Positions 44,131 through 55,667 are shown, counted from the first letter of the stretch. The stretch is DNA of 64,000 nt from Metaphire vulgaris (GCA_018105865.1 CM030863.1:927501-991500), one strand, 5' to 3'. Notes: generated by a model from the sequence alone, not told the origin. Numbers and translations: made by a program.

Positions 44131-45303
44131 TCATTGATATAACCAGGGTTGTAATTGTTGCATATGTGCAACAAAAAAGAGTGTAGAGACAAGAGAGATG
44201 AACTTGGTTGAAAAGCATAACAGAAACTGATGTCGAGATGTCAATGCTCTTTTGAGTGCATTTTTGTTTGAAGAAAATTGCCAAAGGGATTTCATTTGAC
44301 CGTCAACACTTAAAATCTTCTTGAAAATGCGGAAACAAAAAATGTTCTCCCACCATCGTTGACGCACAATAATTTTCCCTCTGCGTCCATCTTGCCCTCT
44401 CCTACCCCACCCCCACCCACTCTGAAATTCTCTTATTTCTCCTATTATTATTGAGCTGTAATTTGTTAATGAATGCTGAACATTAAGAATAGGCTTGAGC
44501 AAAGATTTCATCGCTGCTCATTTATCTGGCGCATTTATTCACTAATTTTACATCTCGATTATAAATTATTAAAATACTCAAATATCGTGTTAGACACAAA
44601 ACCTCTATTTTCCCGCGCGAACTTCGTTTTAAACAGCACAGCGGCAGCACCGGCCACCGGTTGCATAGACGTTGTATAAATCGTCCCGCACAACCTATTT
44701 TCACAGGTATAGCCGCTATTATTAAGGGCGCGTCTACGGTTAACAATACGCCCCGACACACGCACTTTCGCAAACAATAAACCTAACTATTTCGTGCACA
44801 CCTGGCTGTATATAAATTAATTTAATGTATTTTCTTATGTTATGCAGAAATGCCTCGCCAGAAAAGTGATTGCGTTTTAAGGATTTCTGCCGTAAGACTT
44901 TCGGTGTTATATTCTTGGAAAATCGATTCGACATTATATCTGTAACAACAGAAAACAGTGGCGTCACTAGGACTTGAAATGGAATAGAGATGGATGGAGG
45001 GAGGGGGAGCATTGCTAATTTACATGCCAGCTGCAGAAACACATAGTAATCTAATTATTCACATTAACCAATGACTGTAAGGATATTATCTGAGACCATT
45101 ATATCAACAGATAAGCAATGTAAATGTATTTGCTGTCGCGAGCTTCTCTTATACAGTATACAATAGAGTTTAATCTAGCTATAAGCTTATTCAATAAACA
45201 ACTAGTATTGTATATATAGACTTTAGAAGACTCCGTAGGCAGAATATTCCCAGAATGTTCAAATTTCTTTTAACGCATTTAGAAAAATGGCTTTAACATT
45301 AGA

Positions 45304-45343
45304 AGGTCATTCACCTTATGACCTTATGCTAGGTCATAGGTCA
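45304..45343 (+). promoter_or_regulatory. Nuclear-receptor half-site cluster (DR1)
   Basis: AGGTCA at 45304, TGACCT at 45319, then AGGTCA-T-AGGTCA at 45331-45343, a perfect DR1, with CAAAGTCA just after. This resembles a binding region for RXR/HNF4-type receptors, but no gene is seen nearby. Confidence 0.4.
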
Positions 45344-45679
45344 TCATCTTAGTCCAAAGTCACCGTCTGTGTTGCATCGCCTCGCGGGAATTCAAGCGGG
45401 ACTTATCCGGACACGTGACTAACAAACAGGTGGGGAGGGAAGTTGCAGGTAGGAAGGATGCCTTTGTAGTCATATATAGCATTAAATCTGTATCTAGATT
45501 CAGTTCGGGAGTCGAACTGGATGTTCTCGTAAAATAGAGGTCGTGATGAGAACCAATGAAGAGTCCTTTTGTGTCCAGTGGAATGTTGGGCTACAAAATG
45601 AGGTCATGAAATTGTTAACTTCAGGGGCCCTTGAAATCACCCATGCCACGGTACGCCCATGAATTTAGGCTCAGATATA

Positions 45680-45739
45680 TACAGGGTGGCGCAAAAAGGT
45701 TTGCATTTAATACAGTCCGGTTTTTTGCGCCACCCTGTA
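45680..45739. mobile_element. 60-bp palindromic mini-MITE (mariner-like ends)
   Basis: TACAGGGTGGCGCAAAAA at the left and TTTTTGCGCCACCCTGTA at the right, only about 23 bases between. ACAGGGTGGC-type ends with TA flanks resemble mariner termini. Confidence 0.8.
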
Positions 45740-46518
45740 CATAAGAGTGTAGATATAAGTCACTTATTTAATATTTCAATTATCGTAAACTTTGCATCCT
45801 ATAAAATAATAGAAGAAAGCTGGAGCGATAGGCCTACTATCATTAATCACACTTTTAATTAAACGAGATAAATAAATAAATAAATTAATTAATAAGTCAA
45901 TTAAAACATAAAAGGTTATAGTAATATGAGATCAATTAGCAGTCACTGTAGGCCTAAATCATCACTAGGCCTATTGAAAATATATATGGAAAAGACCAGC
46001 GACACTTAGGCCTATAGGCCCACTGGGTCTAAATCACAATTCTTAGCTTAAATTTAGTACTTAAGACACGAACAGTAGCTAAATATATCTGTCCTATGTA
46101 ATTAACGGAATATATATATATATATATAGCCGTTGCGAATTCACTATTAGGCAGTAGGCCTAATAGGCAGGAGTCTCAGAGTAAATACCAAATAATTTCC
46201 ATTTGATTAGAAAAATATTACGTTTTTTCAGCATAGAAATATCAGATTATCCACCAGAATTCAATCAAAATATAGTCAATGTATATATTATGAAACTTCT
46301 CAAAGCCATGTAAACTACAGGCTAAATTTTATTACGTCTTAAATCTTGGGAAAAAATAAATTTAAAAACCGCGAACTTATTAGTTATGCAATAGATCTAT
46401 TTATATTCCAGACAAAAGGGGAGAACTTGAGCGAAAATGCATTTTAAATGGATCTCAGATGATAATCTGGGCATAATATGACAGTATATATATATATACT
46501 AATAGTTATGGTTAATAA

Positions 46519-46562
<44 letters not shown>

Positions 46563-46830
46563 TATATTATTATAGAGCACTTACTTTCCTTAGAGCTGTT
46601 TATTTATATAAGTAGCGTTTTTTTTTTACAAATCACAGTGGGTAACTAAACGTACAAAGCCACAAAAGACGAGGCCTATATATATCTTCACTGGAACAGG
46701 TAATCGAACTGATTTCAGTGGCACTCATATAGTGTGGGGAGGGGAGGGCATTTATATAGCGTATGAATTACAATGCTGTGCAAGAATGAAAATTTAATGT
46801 GTTCTAGCAGTTGAACAACAATATCCGTAA

Positions 46831-46902
<72 letters not shown>

Positions 46903-46948
46903 GATATTTTAGTCCAGCTACTAATGAAATGCGTCCTGAGGAAAATTG

Positions 46949-46991
<43 letters not shown>
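46519..46991. repeat. Three long (AT)n microsatellites
   Basis: 46519-46559, 46838-46899 and 46951-46991. Confidence 0.95.
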
Positions 46992-46995
<4 letters not shown>

Positions 46996-47799
46996 TATAT
47001 AAGCTCCATAGTTTTCCCATAAATCACCTAGATAGCGAAAAACACAGAGCAAAAATGACGTCAGAGCTTTTAACTGTACATTCTAAAAAGTTGGGGTGTT
47101 AACCCTTTCTAATCCTCGGCATTTATGAAGTGTAAAATTTTGGAAACAGTGTTCAGCAGAGATTAAATAATTTTGGTAGTTGAGCACATTTTTATTCTTC
47201 TGCAACGTGAACCCCTCATAAAAGCATCAGGCGCCATTTAGGCGGAATTTTGGGGCAGTCTGGGTGACGAGCCATTTTCGCCCCAATGTTATTCCCTGGG
47301 ACACCCGACCCCTTTGATCCAAAGAAGTGGATCTATTTGTGTACTAAACGATTTTCGTTATTACGAAAGAAACCGGAACTTATTTGGACCATTACCCCTC
47401 CCCCCACCCCAAAAAATCTTCATAGAAAAATTTCCTATAGGCCTTTTCGCTGATGGTCAAAATTTGTTAAGGGTAATGTCTCTTGTGGAATATTTAAATC
47501 ACATTTACTGGCAGTTTTTAGTAATTTCATAATTAGGGTCGTTACCTGACGTAGGTTACAGCGGTACAAAGCACCCATGTACTGACGGATGGTAGTCAAA
47601 TATTTTATCTGGGGGGTGGTCAGACCGTTACTGAACATTGCCCCTTCGAGAAAGGAAACACTGGTTGTGCTGGGGATGCCCCCCCCCCACTGGTTCCAGA
47701 TATCGCGTAATAAAATAGGCCTACACGCAAAAAGTGCATGCGTTTATATAGCTTCTATTTTGATTTTGACTCGTGCAAATATACAGATTTCATGTGCAT

Positions 47800-48130
47800 A
47801 TTAGCTATCGATCTCTGTTCGTCACGCACGTCTCAGAAATCTGTCGCATTTTGCATCGCACGGCGTTCCATAGCAATAAACAAAGAACGCGCCTGGCTCG
47901 ATGAGTCATCCCTTCCTCCCCTTCCTTTCCCTGCCCTTCCTTCCCTCCCTTCTTCTCCTCCTCCTCCGCGTCCTGCAGCAGCCGATCATCAACCCGCGGC
48001 CTCGACCCGTTGGCATGACGACGTAGCGGCGACGCTGGTGGTGATGATGATGGTGATGCTGATGATGCGGAAATGCATTGTGACTTGGGTTGGGTTGAGA
48101 GGAGGTTGAAATTGGCGCGAAAATGACTGA
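47800..48130. promoter_or_regulatory. CpG-rich patch
   Basis: CpG-rich block (CGCACGGCGTTCC, GCGGCCTCGACCCG) with an AP-1 palindrome TGAGTCA at about 47902 and a pyrimidine-rich tract. Possible promoter; direction unknown. Confidence 0.3.
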
Positions 48131-48435
48131 TGATGATGAGGAGAGGCGTTATGGATAGACGACAGTCGTGCAAAATACGGAAAACAGTTGTCATGTATTA
48201 CACGTAATATTCAATGTCTATTCGTAAACTGGGCAGTCTGAGCAGTCCACTAAAATAGCTCTTCTATTTAAATCGCTCCTTAGTCCAATTAAGACGCAAC
48301 ATAAGTAGGTAACCAAGTAAGTAAAGCTTCCTGAATCATACGGCGCTTGAGATGTAGTACCCCAGTATCTTATAAATGACCATGGTTCAGACGATGACTC
48401 AAAGGTGGGGTCAGTCAGGGTCATTTTAATCAAAG

Positions 48436-48439
<4 letters not shown>

Positions 48440-48472
<33 letters not shown>

Positions 48473-48639
48473 GAACTTGGTATTTAATTCCCAAAGGTCT
48501 TATGGAAAAACATGATATATAGGCCTATATAATTATATATAAAATTAATTAATTAATGTGTATGTATATAATTCAGGAAGTAATGCTGCCGTTGATGACC
48601 ATTATGAAATAAAGAATGACAAAGCACTCTTGAATATGT

Positions 48640-48708
<69 letters not shown>
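48440..48708. repeat. (AT)n microsatellites
   Basis: AT runs at 48440-48468 and 48642-48708, separated by AT-rich DNA with an ATTA-rich palindrome. Confidence 0.95.
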
Positions 48709-48711
<3 letters not shown>

Positions 48712-49082
48712 AGTGATATATTTGCATCTAATTTAGTTAAAGTCGTTAAGATGATTTCCGGGTTAGTGAGACGAAAGCTGAAAATCCCATATTTTAGAAG
48801 TTATTTGAAGCAGATTCATTCAATGGATTTATTTGGCGGAGAAAGATAAAATGATAGATGATGAATTCTAAAGCGTGGCGCCACCAAGCGAATACAACTA
48901 CACCACAACATTGTAATGTCAATCGATCGCCAGGTGGCGTTTCGTGCTGCTGCTGCTGCTGATGATGATATTGGTGAGGAGGAGTCATCTCGGATTCTTT
49001 ATCGATATGCATATTATGGTAGGTTTTAGACAGCAGTGACCGATTGTGAAACTAATGCACAATTACGAAAAGTAATATTGTA

Positions 49083-49345
49083 AGTAGGTAGGTAGGTAGG
49101 TAAGTGAGTAAGTAAAATTTTCGTGGATTTATATAGCGCTCTCGAAAGTAGTATCACAGTAGCTGCTTATCCTTAGGCGCTTAGCCTAACTTAGAGTATC
49201 TCTGGGAAACGTGAATGATCAGCCAGGCATTGGTCGATGTATCCTTATAGAGCAGTGAGGAGAGGTTGTTACAGCTATGGACGAAATGATTTTAGAAACA
49301 GGACTATAGTTGAAAGTCTGGAAATACAGCGCTATGTAAATGTTC
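49083..49345 (+). repeat. Dispersed repeat, fullest copy
   Basis: GTAGGTAGGTAGGTAAGT start, then TTTATATAGCGCTCTCG, then CACAGTAGCTGCTTATCCTTA and GGCGCTTAGCCTAAC. Same order of blocks as 34284-34475. Confidence 0.7.
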
Positions 49346-49977
49346 AATTGCATTATCACGAAGAGCAGAACTATTTAGAAGTCAATTCGTTTGACCAATG
49401 AGTCATTTTAGGTATTCACGCCAATGCAAAAATTCAATTCTATGTTCAAAAGTAGACCTTGCCTAGTGTCGGGACCAGTTATTTGGGGGCCCTGGGTCAA
49501 CTGACAACAGGGGGACCTTGGCTGACGAAGTGATGGGGCCCGCAGGACAAGCAAGCCTGAGGCCCGATCCTTCCTGACGGCAAAAAATAAGTAAGCAAAT
49601 TTACGCAGATATTGCTGCGTAAACCGTATAACAAGCAGTCAGGTAAGAGCGACTTTTCATTTCTTATCAAACCTAAAGGCTGGGCAGCAGAGAATTTTTA
49701 AATTGGTGGTTTTGGAGGCCCCTTAAAATTTTGGGGCCCTAGACTGCATTCTATAGTTATTTAGGCAGCAAGCTGCCGTCTGGTGAATACAGTGGAACCA
49801 GAATATAGCGAGCGGAGTTTTGATTTTTCGCAATATAACAATTTACTGTACTCGCGTTTTTAACAGAATATTAATCGATTTCATTGTAGACGATTGAGAT
49901 AAGACGACTCAAATGGAAGAAGTTGATGATTTATTAACATCGCGGTTTCTCCTTTGAACACCAGACAGGATCCAAAA

Positions 49978-50155
49978 CGGTGGCGGTTCCAGGATTTGGC
50001 AAGTGGGGGTGGGGGGCGTTGGGGTGGCAACTTCTAAGCATGGGGGACGAGCCATTTGTTGATAGACCATGTGGTAATAAGTATAAGGTCCCAACAGGGG
50101 GCCATTGTGGACCAGGCATTCGGCCCCTCGCCCCCGCCATGTGGAGCAGTCACTG
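49978..50155. mobile_element. hAT-like MITE (CAGTGGCGGC family)
   Basis: CGGTGGCGGTTCCAGGATTT ... GGAGCAGTCACTG; flanks ATCCAAAA and ATCCAAAG agree at seven of eight. Confidence 0.85.
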
Positions 50156-50515
50156 ATCCAAAGTGAATTGACGAGTTTGACAAAGAAGCACGAGTTGACG
50201 ATTGGAAGCCAGGGACGGCACCCCACCGTCCCGTGGTCGAGATTTAAGACCCATTGGTCGACCCAACACTTCTGCCATTTGACCCGACCCCGATCATGAA
50301 GTCAGAGATATTCCTAACATCGAATGAAGAAATTAGATTATCTCTTCGCGTATTCTTATCTGATACGAACCGAGTCAATCGAATAGAGAATGCTTTTGAA
50401 TTATTTAGAATAGCCTCAATATAATAGCCTCAGATACTAAAATAGTAAATAATAATTAAATGAATTACATCAGTTAATAATTGGGTTAAACTGAATTTTA
50501 TTAACTAATTATAGG

Positions 50516-50607
<92 letters not shown>

Positions 50608-50818
50608 ACTACTACTACTACTGCTACTGCTGCACTGCACCACCACTACTACTGCTGCTGCTGCACCACCACTACCACCACTGCCACACTACTACCACTA
50701 CTACCACTACTACCACCACCACCACCACCACCACCACTGCTACCACTACTACTACTACTACCACCACCACCACCACCACACACCACCACCACTGCTGCCA
50801 CTACTGCAACTACTACTA

Positions 50819-50875
<57 letters not shown>

Positions 50876-50900
50876 ATACTAATAATAATAATAATAATTT
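50516..50900. repeat. (TAC)n array degenerating to CAC and TGC
   Basis: Pure TAC for about 90 bp, then ACC, GCT and CAC mixtures, then TAC again and a TAA end. Confidence 0.95.
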
Positions 50901-51273
50901 GAAATTAACTATCTAGACTACTTCACCGGTGTATAGCTATCTGGCGATAGAGATGTGTCTTATCAACCGAACAGAATCTCTAGAACAATACCTTTGGAAA
51001 TTGTAGACCTATAATTACTAAGATATTTGACACATGAAGTACTTTCATGGTCCTGTCTACAGAAAATACTTAATTTTAACTATGTCACCGGATGTAACCT
51101 CCTCACCCTCTCTTTTCCCCCTCTCCACTGACGTCACTGAAACTTTCGCTAATTGGCTGTGACGTTGTCTGGAGATAGAATTTGACTCGACGAAGGTAGC
51201 TGTCATGTTCGCCTTCTATTGAGCCAGTGACGTCACCGGATGATACCTCCGTCTTCGGGACATTGCGATGGAG

Positions 51274-51282
51274 TCTCTCTCG

Positions 51283-51332
<50 letters not shown>

Positions 51333-51350
51333 CTATATATATATATCTAT
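51274..51350. repeat. (CT)n-(AT)n compound microsatellite
   Basis: CT run followed by TATATC and AT units. Confidence 0.93.
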
Positions 51351-51394
51351 CATATATATACCCTGGTCGGGCGAACTGCTTGCATTGCTTGCCC

Positions 51395-51715
51395 CCTTGT
51401 GACGCCAGAATTTACTTTGTTTGTACCTGGTGACGCTACGGTTTACTTTGTTTGTACCTCTGCTGATGTCACTGTTAATTTATTTTGTGCTTATAATGAC
51501 GCTACTGTTTGCTTCGTCTGTACCCTACCCTGGTGACGCCACTGTTTACTTCGTTTGTAGGTTAGGTATGGCGACGCTACTGCTTACTTCTTTTGTACTC
51601 CTGGTGACGCCACTGTTTACATTTTACCCATGGTGACGTCGCTGTTAGCTTCATTTGAACCTCTGGTGACGTCACTGTTTGCTTCGTTTGTATCCCTCGT
51701 GACGCCACTGTTCTG
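51395..51715. repeat. Degenerate minisatellite, about 40-bp unit
   Basis: About eight units of the form CTGGTGACGCCACTGTTTAC then TTCGTTTGTAC, lying just beyond the stop codon of the GPCR. Each unit holds TGACG(C/T), a CRE half-site-like core. Confidence 0.88.
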
Positions 51716-51771
51716 AACCGTCTATAAGCGGTTGAAATTGTCGCCTGTATAATAGTTGAAGCCCCGTTGGA

Positions 51772-53352
51772 TTAGTGGATGTTCGCCGATACGGGAGCCG
51801 CCCTCCGGTACTTCGGTCTGCGATATTTTCCGAACAGGATCTTCCGGAACGCCAGCCGGAAGTCGGGATTGAAGATCGTGTAGATGACGGGATTGAGGAG
51901 GCTGTTGAAGTAGCCGAGCCAGACGATGACGCTCAGCAGGACGGACGGAAAGGAGCAGCGGTCGGTGCAGAAGGGACGCAGGACGGCGATCACAAAGAAC
52001 GGCAGCCAGCAGACGATGAACGACCCCGTCACGATGGCCAGGGTCCTGGCCGCCTTCCGTTCCCTCTTCTGCTCGACCTTCTCCCGGGCGCGTCGCTCCT
52101 TCGCCCGCGGCGACGACTCGCGCCGTCGATCCAGGCCGGGACTGTGCTTCGTCAGGTCGAGCCAACTGGTCCGCAGCTGCTGATGCTGCCGCGGCGAAGA
52201 CACCGCCGCCGCCGCCGCCGTCGCCGCCGTCGTCGTCGTTTTGCCGAGGAGGTTGGGGGAAGAGGGCGGTGTGACGAACGACGGAGTGCCGACCGCCAGG
52301 TAGCGTCCGTTGCCCGCCGCCGTCGAGATGGCCTCTCCGCTTCCGGTGAAATCGTCGACGGTCGAGCATTCCGGACTTCCGGTGACGTTGTTGACGGGAA
52401 AGGAGAACGTGGAGGAGGCGACTGCGGCGGCGGCGGCGGAGACGTGCCCTCCTCCTCCTCCTCTTCTTCCGTCCACCGGGGAACTGGTGAGGGGAGACCC
52501 GGCCCCGTGGGGCGTCGCCGAGTCCATCTGGGGCGTTTCCCGTCGGAGAACGTATTCTTTGAAGCGCTTCTTGCGAATACTCGATCGCGCCGCTCGGAAG
52601 ACCTTCAGGTAGATGATCATCATGACGAGGAACGGAAGGTAGAAGGCGCCCACCGTCGAAAAGATCGTATAGACCGGGTCCTGGCTGATCATGCATTCGC
52701 CCGTCTCCGTCGGGTCGTAGTCGGGGTTGTGATGGATGAACAGCGGCGGCACGGAGATGACGACCGACAGCCCCCAACTGGCCCCGATCATCGCCAGCAT
52801 CTGTCTCCCGGATCGATTGTGGATGTAGTCGACGCGGGTGACGGCCCAGTAGCGGTCGAGGGAGATGGCGACCAGGTGGAGTATGGACGCCGTACAGCAG
52901 ACGAGGTCGAACGACGTCCACATGTCGCAGACACCCTTGCCGAGGAACCAGCCGGAGCTGACCTCCTGGACGGCCGCCAGGGGCATGACGAGGACCGCCA
53001 CGAGCAGGTCGGCGGCCGCCAGGGACGCCGTCAGATAATTGGCGACGTTGTGAAGGTTTCTCTCCAGCACCACCGCCGCCATTACGAAGACGTTGCCGAC
53101 GACGGTCGCCAGGATGATGACGCCGAGGACCGCGACGACCACGAGCATCCACAGGACGCGATATATCGCCGATCCCGGGTTCTCCATCCGTTCACCGTCG
53201 TCGCCGAGCGGCGGCTGCTGCGGCTCCCAGGTGGAGCGATTCCACGCGCACACCGCCGGATCGTCCGGTCCCACGGTAGCGTTATCGTCGTCGTTCGCCG
53301 GATGTTGTCGGCGGATGACGTAAGCACCGCTAGAGTCTTCCGTCGAATCCAT
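51772..53352 (-). CDS. 5-HT1-like serotonin receptor (class A GPCR)
   Basis: Predicted plasma-membrane receptor for serotonin coupled to Gi/o (family inference). A 526-residue intronless reading frame from ATG at 53352, chosen over the upstream ATG at 53478 because it has A at -3 and G at +4 and removes an Arg-rich leader. N-glycosylation sites are NAT (24-26) and NRS (38-40). Seven membrane segments are clear. GNVFV starts the first, D115 is the sodium-site Asp, D149 the amine-binding Asp in TSFD, followed by CCTASILHL; DRYWAV is at 166-171. The disulfide is likely C142-C220. TM5 reads YTIFSTVGAFYLP, CWLPFF is near 448, NPVIY near 487-491. The third loop is about 170 residues, Ser/Gly-rich. 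ERNLHNVANYL and VDYIHNRS are typical of 5-HT1 types. In loop 2, PPLFIHHNPDYDP lacks the usual GW. Related octopamine, tyramine or alpha-2-like receptors are less likely. Confidence 0.9.
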   Translation of the reverse strand: MDSTEDSSGAYVIRRQHPANDDDNATVGPDDPAVCAWNRSTWEPQQPPLGDDGERMENPGSAIYRVLWMLVVVAVLGVIILATVVGNVFVMAAVVLERNLHNVANYLTASLAAADLLVAVLVMPLAAVQEVSSGWFLGKGVCDMWTSFDLVCCTASILHLVAISLDRYWAVTRVDYIHNRSGRQMLAMIGASWGLSVVISVPPLFIHHNPDYDPTETGECMISQDPVYTIFSTVGAFYLPFLVMMIIYLKVFRAARSSIRKKRFKEYVLRRETPQMDSATPHGAGSPLTSSPVDGRRGGGGGHVSAAAAAVASSTFSFPVNNVTGSPECSTVDDFTGSGEAISTAAGNGRYLAVGTPSFVTPPSSPNLLGKTTTTAATAAAAAVSSPRQHQQLRTSWLDLTKHSPGLDRRRESSPRAKERRAREKVEQKRERKAARTLAIVTGSFIVCWLPFFVIAVLRPFCTDRCSFPSVLLSVIVWLGYFNSLLNPVIYTIFNPDFRLAFRKILFGKYRRPKYRRAAPVSANIH

Positions 53353-53493
53353 CGTCGTCGTCGTTGCCTGGCAACGGCGAGAACCGAAGGTCAGGGGTCG
53401 GCTTCCGTTACCGTGGCAACGGCGGCGGCGTCGTTGACGACCGGATGGCGAGCGTCTGCACGTAATAATTGACAACAAAGAGATCAGAAATTG

Positions 53494-53525
53494 AGGTCAC
53501 GCGAAGGTCACCCGCTGTGACCCGT
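53494..53525 (+). promoter_or_regulatory. DR5 nuclear-receptor element plus inverted half-site
   Basis: AGGTCA (53494-53499), five bases, AGGTCA (53505-53510): a perfect DR5 as bound by RAR/RXR, followed by TGTGACC, an inverted half-site. About 140 bases upstream of the GPCR start codon. Confidence 0.45.
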
Positions 53526-53557
53526 CCACAGGATAACTTATGCTCGGTCGGGAAATG

Positions 53558-53561
<4 letters not shown>

Positions 53562-53596
<35 letters not shown>

Positions 53597-53620
53597 AATA
53601 TATATATATATATATATAAT
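53562..53620. repeat. (AT)n microsatellite
   Basis: Interrupted AT runs in the upstream flank of the GPCR. Confidence 0.93.
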
Positions 53621-53640
53621 AGGATACATGATCCAGACAA

Positions 53641-53653
53641 AAGGTTAAAGGTC
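53641..53653 (+). promoter_or_regulatory. DR1-like element
   Basis: AGGTTA-A-AGGTCA, one mismatch from a DR1, followed by AGGTAACC. Upstream of the GPCR. Confidence 0.35.
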
Positions 53654-54404
53654 AGAGGTAACCACAGATTCATATTTCAATTATTTAGCGAATAATTACT
53701 GTTAAATAATCGACAAGATGTTCTCAGTTTATCATGCAGACGTAACTTCTATAGCGCCACTTCATAATGTACTGCGGAATCAAAGCCTATGGGGGGGGGG
53801 ATAAATATTAAGATAACCGCACTACTATCTAAGGCTAAGATTAGACATACTTGAGAAAATCGGGCGTTAAGATAGATCAGATAGCAACGATATAGACGCG
53901 GGACTTTAAAGGTCTTAGATTGAAGATTCTAAATAACCAATAATAATAAATAATAACGACAACAATAATTAACCCATTTACAGCCAATCGTAGAAATAAG
54001 TCCAAGATTTGAGAAATCTGCCTAAAACTATTACATATAGAGTTAATCTAATGACCTTATGTCAAGTTTGGAGCACTGGGTCATTTGGGTATCGAATTAC
54101 CCAACGTTGCGAAAACGCAACTTTGGCTTAATATGTAATACATGGCACTGTTGTATAATGTATATGATTATACACTGTAAGACCATTTATTCATAGTGCT
54201 GCAATACAGGCTATGTCACTTATACAGTAGAACAATCTATATATATGATTTATATAATTCTCTATGTCTGTTTGTCAGTCACGATACACACGGCAGATAT
54301 TGGAAGACATTGTTGCCATTGGTAACCAAACTGTTTAATCGACGGAGCGTTTGACGAAGCGTATTCATGGCAGTTTAACGAATCGTCCTGATTGCCTGAA
54401 CTTT

Positions 54405-54790
54405 GTACCCCTCCCATTCGCCCCTCCCCAATCCAGCCCCGCCCTACCCACCGGCCCAAACCCCCTTTCCCATTCCCTCTCCCCATCCCTCTCCCAATAA
54501 GTCATCCCCGCCCCGCCCCGCCCTACCCCACAAGAGCCCCCGTTCTCCTTCCCTCTTCCCATCCCTCTCCCAATGGCTGGCCCCAACCATCCCCGTTTAC
54601 CGGCCCCCAACCCATCCCCGCCTAGGCCCCAACCCATCCCGCCCAGGCCCCAACCAATCCTCGCCCAGACCCCAACCCAACCCCACCGGCCCTAAACCCT
54701 CGTTCCCAAACCCACACAACGCTGCACCGAAAACCCGTACAACCCACTTTGCTCCTCCCAAATCTCCCTTCCCTCTCCCAATCCCCCTCC
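54405..54790. repeat. C-rich degenerate minisatellite
   Basis: Repeats of CCCCAACCCATCCC and CCATCCCTCTCCCAAT type; almost no G on the + strand, so strongly strand-asymmetric. Confidence 0.85.
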
Positions 54791-55386
54791 CCATCTGCTC
54801 ATCAATGCTAAGGTTATGAAAGACTCCAAACTTAAGTTTTTGTTCAGAATATTGATTGCGAACTTTGTACAGTTTGTCATCTTTATTCACTATGGAGTTA
54901 TCACTTTAGTTATCACACAAATATTTGGGTGGCTTGAGCCTAAAAGATTTTTGACACCGCAACCTTAGCGTTGCTTCGGAATTACTACACATTAGGCCAA
55001 AGTTGCGAAAACGCAACACTAAACTTTAACGAAGGATAACATGAAAACGAACTGGAATATCTGTTTAAATTTTATATCAATTTGTAGACTAATCTTCGTG
55101 CTACCGAAAATTACTTCATCCGGGTGCAAAATAATTTTTTTGTATGAAACTGTAAAGCGATTACAACTGTCCTATTTTGACACGCTGATGGGCTAGGTAA
55201 TAACACTAACATTAGCAGCAAGTAAAAAGATGATATTAACTCAAAAGCAGCCTTTTATTATAAATGATAAATAAGTAAGTGAATACAAAAAAGAATTTTG
55301 AGAAAATTCCTTTCCTGGAAAAAATGGACAATTTTAAACCTTGCGTTGCGTTAACGCAACTTTGGCTTTAAATGGGTTAATATAAC

Positions 55387-55633
55387 CAGTGCTTTTTTTC
55401 TGCCGGAACGGCGTTCCGGAACCTTTTTCTCCCGAATTTTATGAATTTTTAATTTATATTAATTAAATTTCATTATTTTAATTATTTTTATAGATTTTCC
55501 AGGCTGTGAATTATCTTAATTATTTTTATAGCTTTTCTAGGCTGTGACTGACTATAACTTATGATCTGTTAACTTATATTACAGGATTTACAGAAGATGC
55601 GATCCGGCACCTTTTTTCTTGAAAAAAGCACTG
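55387..55633. mobile_element. hAT-like MITE, 247 bp
   Basis: CAGTGCTTTTTTTCTGCCGG ... CCGGCACCTTTTTTCTTG running to AAAAAAGCACTG; flanks AATATAAC and ATAATAAC agree at six of eight. A (TAA)n run (55668-55708) follows shortly after. Confidence 0.83.
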
Positions 55634-55667
55634 ATAATAACAATAATAACAATAATTCTAACAAGTA

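Larger units (their letters stand above)
41012..51226. other. Gene-poor repeat-rich region
   Basis: No host gene recognised. Contents recorded separately: MITEs, (AT)n clusters, a GC-rich patch near 47.9 kb, a dispersed repeat at 49.1-49.3 kb. Stretches 42.2-43.0, 43.1-43.7, 44.1-45.3 and 45.75-46.5 kb hold nothing recognisable. Confidence 0.55.

Noticed and set aside
51421..51636. Hydrophobic 71-residue ORF
   Set aside because: It is a reading of the tandem minisatellite; periodic composition, not a membrane protein.
51722..53152. 476-residue second - strand ORF in the GPCR
   Set aside because: Overlapping frame of the same exon, Arg/Gly/His-rich, no recognisable domain.
51775..53472. 565-residue ORF on the + strand opposite the GPCR
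   Set aside because: Antisense shadow caused by GC-rich third positions; composition is Arg/Gly/Asp-rich with no domain, while the - strand frame has a full 7TM pattern.
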